Part shown: positions 6,606-11,037 of the stretch, one piece after another
How positions within the stretch are numbered: position 1 is the first letter of the stretch
Layout: the number at the start of each line of letters is the position of its first letter
Source: Candidatus Thorarchaeota archaeon MP11T_1
GTDB taxonomy: Archaea; Asgardarchaeota; Thorarchaeia; Thorarchaeales; Thorarchaeaceae
Direction of reading: 5' to 3'
NCBI GenBank assembly: GCA_002825515.1
Contig: PJET01000154.1
Span: forward strand, 1-11,037
DNA: 11,037 nt
Notes under the pieces: generated by a model
Databases searched by the model: none
Seen by the model: only the letters and a program-made list of their open reading frames with translations
Told to the model about the DNA's origin: nothing
Translations under genes and position numbers: made by a program

Positions 6606-8099
6606 TCACTGTGAAGGCTTACGCTGCATCCACCAAATCGCAATAACAATAAGGACTGCAACGCCGCCACCAGCAAATGCAAGTACAGGTCCATATTGAG
6701 TGAGGAAATCATTTGGCCATATTTCTGCAAGTGCATTTCCTGCATCACGCCATGAGTCGGCAATAGTAAGTAGATCGTTTGAGATTGCATCTAGAATGTT
6801 CTCATAGGGAGAAAGCGCAGCATCAATATCACCAGAAGAATTGAAGGACTGAGCTATCTCAAGAAAGGTTGACGCCACAAGGCCAGTTGTTTGAGAGATA
6901 TTCCCGGGGAAAATCAATGAAGAATTATCAGCAATACTCGCGAAAGCAGGCAGAGCTGTTTCACCCGCTGTAACAAAATCAGTGAGGTCTGTGTCAGGCA
7001 TCAAAGCTGGTAAACTGCGTAGTGCAGTACGGTACGATAGATATTGGAGAGTTGTTTGGGCTTCAAGACCTACACCAATGAAATAGAGAAGAGATGACTT
7101 GAAACTTATTTCATCATCAATACCATCAAAAACGCTTAGAAATGATTTCAAACCAGTAGCAGTCATATCTTCACTCATCTGGCGGAATCCAGCTTCTCCG
7201 AATTTCCCAATAAATGCATTTGGACTATTTGGAGAATAGATAGAACCGACTCCAAGAAGTTTGTCACGTATCATTGGTCCCAATCTTTGATGGACAGATG
7301 TAGAAGGTGGAGTGTCTGGCAGAAATGTGTTTGATATGTAGTATCTGCTCGACCATGCATCAATTAGTGCTGTATACGTAATCGTTGTATAGTTGCCACG
7401 TCCATCCTCAGGATAGCCATAATATTCTCCGAAAGAACCAACTCCTGGGTCAATTATAGTTACAGAGGTTTCAGTGTCATTATAGCCTACAATGAGGACA
7501 CCATGACCTCCTCCAGCAAGCTCTCCTTCTCTAAGATAATTGTAATCATAGGCTGGTAGATAGAGGGGGTCGACACTGATAAGGAGTGGATATCCCTGAT
7601 CAATTGTTTGCCGCATCAGGTTAAAAGCATCAGTTTGGCCATCCAAGACTCCTACCCTAATACCCTCACTCTGCCACACCTGAACATTTTGCTCCAAGTT
7701 TGGTGTTGTATCACCAACGTAGAGGGTATAATTCACACCATACAGGTTAGCAAGAAACTGGGTTGGTTGAACCTGAGAGTATAAGGCACCAGGGAACATT
7801 AGTAATGTGTCATCGAATTGAAAGTAGGCAAATGAAAAACCAATAGTTGTTGCCGCAAAGATGTCATACATCGTGAGTTCAATGCCTGCGTATTGCATAG
7901 CCATTGTGGTTGCAGCCCAAGCACAAAAACCATTGATCTCTTGCCAGACGTAGTCCTGAGGCTGAAGGAGTCCATCGCTCGCAGTCATAAATAATGGATG
8001 ACTTTCAGTTATGGCCGTAGGCTCTTGAACTAGGACAGGTACAGCAAATAGTATCAAGATTATGATAGCTGCTAGGGAATATGTCTTCACTGACGTCAT
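6606..8099 (-). CDS. Secreted, membrane-anchored C39-like (papain-fold) cysteine peptidase-like protein
   Basis: The product is 497 residues. Residues 1-25 form a signal peptide (short charged start, then a strong hydrophobic core). Residues about 45-255 form a papain-fold domain of the C39-like type. C59 in NGFCAWAATTMAMQYAG is the nucleophile candidate, with Q53 six residues earlier as the oxyanion-hole candidate. H199 lies in GGGHGVLIVGYND and D217 in IIDPGVG, the order and spacing known from C39 peptidases. Residues about 265-460 are helical and not recognised with confidence; some stretches recall the BtrH/DUF4872 helical domain. A membrane helix at about 471-490 and the tail MQRKPSQ make it a type I protein with the catalytic domain outside. 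Six sequons (N123, N207, N236, N392, N400, N420) fit a surface location. The gene follows DUF3160 by 56 bases and is probably its operon partner. Whether it cleaves peptides, transfers acyl groups or only binds is unknown. Confidence 0.83.
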   Translation of the reverse strand: MTSVKTYSLAAIIILILFAVPVLVQEPTAITESHPLFMTASDGLLQPQDYVWQEINGFCAWAATTMAMQYAGIELTMYDIFAATTIGFSFAYFQFDDTLLMFPGALYSQVQPTQFLANLYGVNYTLYVGDTTPNLEQNVQVWQSEGIRVGVLDGQTDAFNLMRQTIDQGYPLLISVDPLYLPAYDYNYLREGELAGGGHGVLIVGYNDTETSVTIIDPGVGSFGEYYGYPEDGRGNYTTITYTALIDAWSSRYYISNTFLPDTPPSTSVHQRLGPMIRDKLLGVGSIYSPNSPNAFIGKFGEAGFRQMSEDMTATGLKSFLSVFDGIDDEISFKSSLLYFIGVGLEAQTTLQYLSYRTALRSLPALMPDTDLTDFVTAGETALPAFASIADNSSLIFPGNISQTTGLVASTFLEIAQSFNSSGDIDAALSPYENILDAISNDLLTIADSWRDAGNALAEIWPNDFLTQYGPVLAFAGGGVAVLIVIAIWWMQRKPSQ

Positions 8100-8155
8100 C
8101 TCATTTGTAATGCGGGTCTAAGAAATCATAAGGATGTCGATAAGGACCCTCATTC
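8100..8155 (-). other. Short intergenic gap inside the DUF3160-C39 gene pair
   Basis: Only 56 bases separate the DUF3160 stop from the next ATG on the same strand. I see no convincing TATA box or T-rich terminator in it, which favours one transcript for both genes. It contains a short repeated TCCTTAT (minus strand) and a weak GGGTC/GACCC inverted repeat, neither strong enough to call. No clear Shine-Dalgarno sequence precedes the downstream ATG; the nearest purines (GAG) abut it. Confidence 0.5.
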
Positions 8156-10381
8156 CTAACTATGCTCAACATCTGCAACAAAGACACCAACCCACAGTGG
8201 CATTGCGGGTGCTGTTCCTTGAACTAGCATCGCTTGCCAAGCTTCATCTGTGAGTCGATTGTCGAGAGGTTGCACAAATTCATAATAGGAAAAGATGCCT
8301 CCACGGGTCAGGACAATTCTTCCTTCAATTTCAACTGCGACATAAATGAGCATCGGATTTCCAACAGCCTCTTCAAGAACTACTGGGTTCTCAGGGTCAG
8401 GGTAAGTATGTACATCAGCAATGACAGCCATCCGTTCATCAGCCGCTGATGTTAGATCTTCAAAATCACTTATTGATGAAATTTGCTCTAAATATAAACC
8501 GCTGTGCTTTATGAGATACACTTCATCAGCAGTCAGTAGCTGTCCGGATAGCTCCTTTTCAGAGATTGTTTTTAGATCTAATAGAAAGGTATGAAGTTGG
8601 CTTAATTTGGAAAGGAGTCGTTCGGACATAATATTGCGAACGGTAAGACCCTCAATCATCATATCACATAAGGTTGCCAAACGTGCATAAACACGAGGAA
8701 CCGGTTCAACATATCCAACTATCCTTACTACTGGTGGCCCTGCTGAAGTAGGAACGACTGTATAGGATTGTTTGGCGTATAGAATTGTGTCATGTCTCAG
8801 CTCTGTCCAGGATGCCAAACTAGTCATAAGTTGTTTATCGACCCATGCTTCACTCTGCATAAACATAGGGTAACCATCCCCAGGATCATTTAGCAGCGGT
8901 AGAAGGGAATAAAGCCAAAGATAGTAAAGATTGTGAGTCCATTCCGACGCACTCATGTTCTCAATTGATTCCCACAAGAATTCCATTTGTTCAACATACT
9001 GGTAGTATTCCTTTTGGTCATCCAGCAGTTCCCAAGCTCGATCAGACCCAAGTGAAGCCATGACATCAAGCCCTTTGGGGAGTGTACGCGGTACCATTTG
9101 CGTTCCAACATTATCATAGACTAACTGACCAAGGAAATAACTATCAGGAACAAAACGCTGTCCCATGAAACGTAGACCTTTTGTTTGGTTGATATTCTGA
9201 GTATCATTAATTACTGATGAGAGAATCAGTGGTTGTCTAAGCGCAAGTGCAGAATCAATGAATTCGGATAGTAGAATATCATCATCTAGATCATTGAGGG
9301 AAGAAATTGTACCAAATACTTCATCAATTAATGGCCCAAATTCTTTTGGAAGTAGATCATCTGCATCACCAACAAAGAATCGTGTTGGTTCATAAATGGC
9401 CTCCCAAACAGTGTAGCCTTTGGTTCCTGACACGAGACCTTCTACATCATCTTGAAGAGCTAGTGTCATCAAAATAGCCTGAGCTGTTTCATTCAATCCT
9501 TGTTCTAGTTCGGGAGGTGTTGTTCCAGGCTGTAATCGAAAAGCAATGCGTCCATACCACATCATTGCCATGAAGAATTGTTTCAGTCTATCAGTACGTG
9601 TATAATGACCACGGGGAACGTACTGACTGAAATCCTCTCTATAATTCTGGAACCAAGCATCAGAAATATCGGAATGGGATTCAATCAAAGAAAGAACAGT
9701 ATTAACCTCATTAATTACCTCAGGGTAAAGAACCGTTTCATTGTCCAATAGATATTGAGCTACTGAGAAGAACATGACATTTCTCAAAGCAGCATCTTTC
9801 AATCGACCATCAGGTGCAGCTTCGTACTGCTCATATGAGCTGTGAACCAAGGATAATGTGAGATTTCCTAGCAAATCCCAAAATGTATACACTTCAGTTT
9901 CTCTGAGAGCAAGATCATATAGGATATGAAATGCATGCAGCACTGCATCAGAGCTAACGAAACTAGGAATGTCCTCATCTTTGTTCTCCAAGAGGATATC
10001 ATATATCTGATTATACTCGCTTGGAGTTGCTGCAAATCCATTTACCTCAATCAATGAGCGTTGAGCACTTGTCAGATGTGGAAAATCATTGAGGTTCGCT
10101 ACATTAGATAATCCAGGAGAAATCGTATACCAAGGCACATTTACAGTGAACACTTCAGAATATGGTATAAAATCTGCAAAATCATTTGATACTGTGAAAT
10201 CAATTGTAAAGATTGGACTATTTGGATGACCCGTGTGTGTATACTTGTCCGGATTCCAACCACCAATCACACCTAATGTAACTACTAGACTCAGTGCCAG
10301 AAGTGAGGAAGCAATGCCTCCAGCAATCATTTTCTTCCTAGTTTCTGTGTCGAGCGAGTACCTCAAGAATTTAGGAAACAT
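8156..10381 (-). CDS. DUF3160 protein, membrane-anchored and probably extracellular
   Basis: The 741 residues match the DUF3160 family over nearly the whole length. A basic N-terminus is followed by one membrane segment (about 18-40), so the protein is probably anchored N-terminus-in with the large domain outside. Family blocks in order are FVSSDAVLHAFHILYD (141-156), YVPRGHYTRTDRLKQFFMAMMWYGR (254-278, quoted in outline only), RFMGQRFVPDSYFLGQL (404-420), PKGLDVMASLGSDRA (435-449), WTELRHDTILYAKQSY (525-540), GYVEPVPRVYARL (556-568), ADVHTYPD (655-662) and LTRGGIFSYYEFVQPLD (691-707). The family has no established activity. Recurrent acidic and histidine residues in the best blocks (E527, H530, D531, E559, D656, H658) could form a metal or catalytic site, which is inference. 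Several sequons (N173, N214, N297, N392, N398, N475) fit surface exposure. It is the first gene of a likely two-gene operon with the C39-like protein and is divergent from the membrane winged-helix gene. Confidence 0.93.
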   Translation of the reverse strand: MFPKFLRYSLDTETRKKMIAGGIASSLLALSLVVTLGVIGGWNPDKYTHTGHPNSPIFTIDFTVSNDFADFIPYSEVFTVNVPWYTISPGLSNVANLNDFPHLTSAQRSLIEVNGFAATPSEYNQIYDILLENKDEDIPSFVSSDAVLHAFHILYDLALRETEVYTFWDLLGNLTLSLVHSSYEQYEAAPDGRLKDAALRNVMFFSVAQYLLDNETVLYPEVINEVNTVLSLIESHSDISDAWFQNYREDFSQYVPRGHYTRTDRLKQFFMAMMWYGRIAFRLQPGTTPPELEQGLNETAQAILMTLALQDDVEGLVSGTKGYTVWEAIYEPTRFFVGDADDLLPKEFGPLIDEVFGTISSLNDLDDDILLSEFIDSALALRQPLILSSVINDTQNINQTKGLRFMGQRFVPDSYFLGQLVYDNVGTQMVPRTLPKGLDVMASLGSDRAWELLDDQKEYYQYVEQMEFLWESIENMSASEWTHNLYYLWLYSLLPLLNDPGDGYPMFMQSEAWVDKQLMTSLASWTELRHDTILYAKQSYTVVPTSAGPPVVRIVGYVEPVPRVYARLATLCDMMIEGLTVRNIMSERLLSKLSQLHTFLLDLKTISEKELSGQLLTADEVYLIKHSGLYLEQISSISDFEDLTSAADERMAVIADVHTYPDPENPVVLEEAVGNPMLIYVAVEIEGRIVLTRGGIFSYYEFVQPLDNRLTDEAWQAMLVQGTAPAMPLWVGVFVADVEHS

Positions 10382-10397
10382 ACTATACTTCTAGCTA

Positions 10398-10408
10398 CAA
10401 TTATACTT
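10398..10408 (-). promoter_or_regulatory. Candidate TATA box of the DUF3160-C39 operon
   Basis: The minus strand reads AAGTATAATTG, TATA-like, centred about 22 bases before the ATG at 10381. This is slightly closer than the usual 26 bases for a leaderless archaeal transcript, so either the box is not the true one or translation begins very near the RNA 5' end. No clear Shine-Dalgarno sequence precedes the ATG. Confidence 0.28.
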
Positions 10409-10441
10409 AGTACCATGGAATAGAACACCTTTCGATGAGAG

Positions 10442-10470
10442 TTGTTCACTTTGTACACTAATTAGAACAA
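10442..10470. promoter_or_regulatory. Weak inverted repeat in the divergent regulatory gap
   Basis: TTGTTC (10442-10447) and GAACAA (10465-10470) form a perfect six-base inverted repeat with a 17-base spacer. The spacer contains the palindrome TGTACA (10452-10457). It lies between the DUF3160 operon and the winged-helix gene, where an autoregulatory operator would be expected. A six-base match in a gap of 133 bases can easily arise by chance. Confidence 0.2.
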
Positions 10471-10514
10471 ACACTGAGAAGGTAAGACATTAATCCTAAT
10501 TTTTCAAATAGAAA

Positions 10515-10979
10515 ATGGCGTGGCGAATGGGCTCCACTAGAGATGAGAGTGATTTAGAACCTGAACTTAGAGGTAATACTCTCAGAGTTTATTGGTATAT
10601 GTTATCCCAGAACGCTTCAGTTGGTGTAAGGGAAGTACAAAGAGCACTTGACATGTCTAGTCCATCAGTAGCAAGTCACCATTTAGCAAAGTTAGAGTCT
10701 CTTGAACTCATAGAGAAAAAATCTGACAATACATATGAATTAAGAAAATTAGTGAAGGTCGGAGTACTTCAGAATTTCATTGCAATCAGAGGAGTTATGC
10801 TCCCAAGATATTCATTTGTTGCAATCTTTTTCTCAGTCTATACACTGGTTTATTACATTATGACATTGGGCGTTCCATGGGGTCTATTCGATCGCTATAT
10901 TGGTCTTGGTGTCGGAGTTGTAGGAGCGATTTTTGCTTGGTATGAAACATATCGTCTTTGGAAACTAAAATTTGCATAA
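10515..10979 (+). CDS. Membrane-tethered winged helix-turn-helix transcription regulator
   Basis: The product is 154 residues. Residues about 18-82 form a winged helix: helix LRVYWYMLSQ, then the helix-turn-helix VREVQRALDMSSPSVASHHLAKLESLELI, whose recognition helix is about 48-61, and a wing ending KKSDNTYELRKL. This resembles ArsR/MarR-type domains. Two membrane segments follow (about 99-119 and 128-146) with a short basic cytoplasmic tail, so the DNA-binding domain would be held at the inner face of the membrane. No ligand-binding domain is present; any sensing would have to involve the membrane part or a partner. The ATG at 10515 is used. An in-frame ATG at 10527 is equally possible because neither has a clear ribosome binding site. 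The gene is divergent from the DUF3160-C39 pair, so it could regulate that pair or itself, which is inference from position only. Confidence 0.82.
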   Translation: MAWRMGSTRDESDLEPELRGNTLRVYWYMLSQNASVGVREVQRALDMSSPSVASHHLAKLESLELIEKKSDNTYELRKLVKVGVLQNFIAIRGVMLPRYSFVAIFFSVYTLVYYIMTLGVPWGLFDRYIGLGVGVVGAIFAWYETYRLWKLKFA

Positions 10980-11014
10980 GCGGTACATAGTAGCAAGAAA
11001 TTTTACTAGACTCC

Positions 11015-11028
11015 TTTATTTTTTATTT
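11015..11028 (+). terminator. Probable T-rich archaeal terminator
   Basis: TTTATTTTTTATTT lies 36 bases after the stop of the winged-helix gene. Archaeal RNA polymerase terminates efficiently at such oligo-T tracts without a stem-loop, and no stem is seen just upstream. It is the clearest terminator-like tract in the window. Confidence 0.5.
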
Positions 11029-11037
11029 CTAACCTAG

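Noticed and set aside
8105..8150. GGGTC/GACCC inverted repeat and TCCTTAT direct repeat between the DUF3160 and C39-like genes.
   Set aside because: The arms are only five to seven bases, with a long spacer and no T-tract. This is within chance for the gap.
1..11037. CRISPR array, insertion sequence, prophage or defence island.
   Set aside because: No regularly spaced repeats, transposase or integrase motifs, terminal inverted repeats or nuclease/helicase defence genes are present.

Overview
The window looks like archaeal chromosome. The main reason is a full-length ATP-dependent DNA ligase of the archaeal replicative type. Supporting reasons are TATA-like boxes at promoter-like distances upstream of several genes, a winged-helix regulator fused to membrane helices, and surface proteins rich in N-glycosylation sequons (N-x-S/T). 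The moderately AT-rich composition and the mix of families would fit an Asgard archaeon such as a Thorarchaeia-like lineage. That assignment is inference only; no rRNA or taxon-specific marker is present.

Layout from left to right. (1) Positions 1-379, minus strand: the N-terminal part of a membrane-anchored surface protein that runs off the left edge. (2) A short divergent promoter region, then the DNA ligase (461-2134, plus). (3) A small three-helix membrane protein (2294-2683, plus) and a metallo-beta-lactamase-fold hydrolase (2764-3675, plus). (4) A convergent integral-membrane methyltransferase of the isoprenylcysteine methyltransferase-like family (3694-4371, minus). (5) A divergent promoter region, then a 696-residue thioredoxin-domain/DUF255 protein of the YyaL/SSP411 family (4507-6597, plus). 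(6) Converging on it with an 8-base gap, a minus-strand pair: a 741-residue DUF3160 protein (8156-10381), followed 56 bases later by a C39-like papain-fold protein with a signal peptide and a C-terminal membrane anchor (6606-8099). (7) Divergent from that pair, a membrane-tethered winged-helix regulator (10515-10979, plus) and a T-rich probable terminator at the right edge.

Most of the window is single-gene transcription units facing toward or away from each other. The ligase, hydrolase, methyltransferase and DUF255 protein show no obvious common pathway. The one set that reads as a candidate functional module is the right-hand third: two consecutive extracellular, membrane-anchored proteins (DUF3160 and a cysteine-peptidase-like protein) beside a divergent membrane-bound DNA-binding protein. 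The role of that module is unknown. I see no mobile element, CRISPR array, tRNA or rRNA, and no gene-free stretch longer than about 160 bases.
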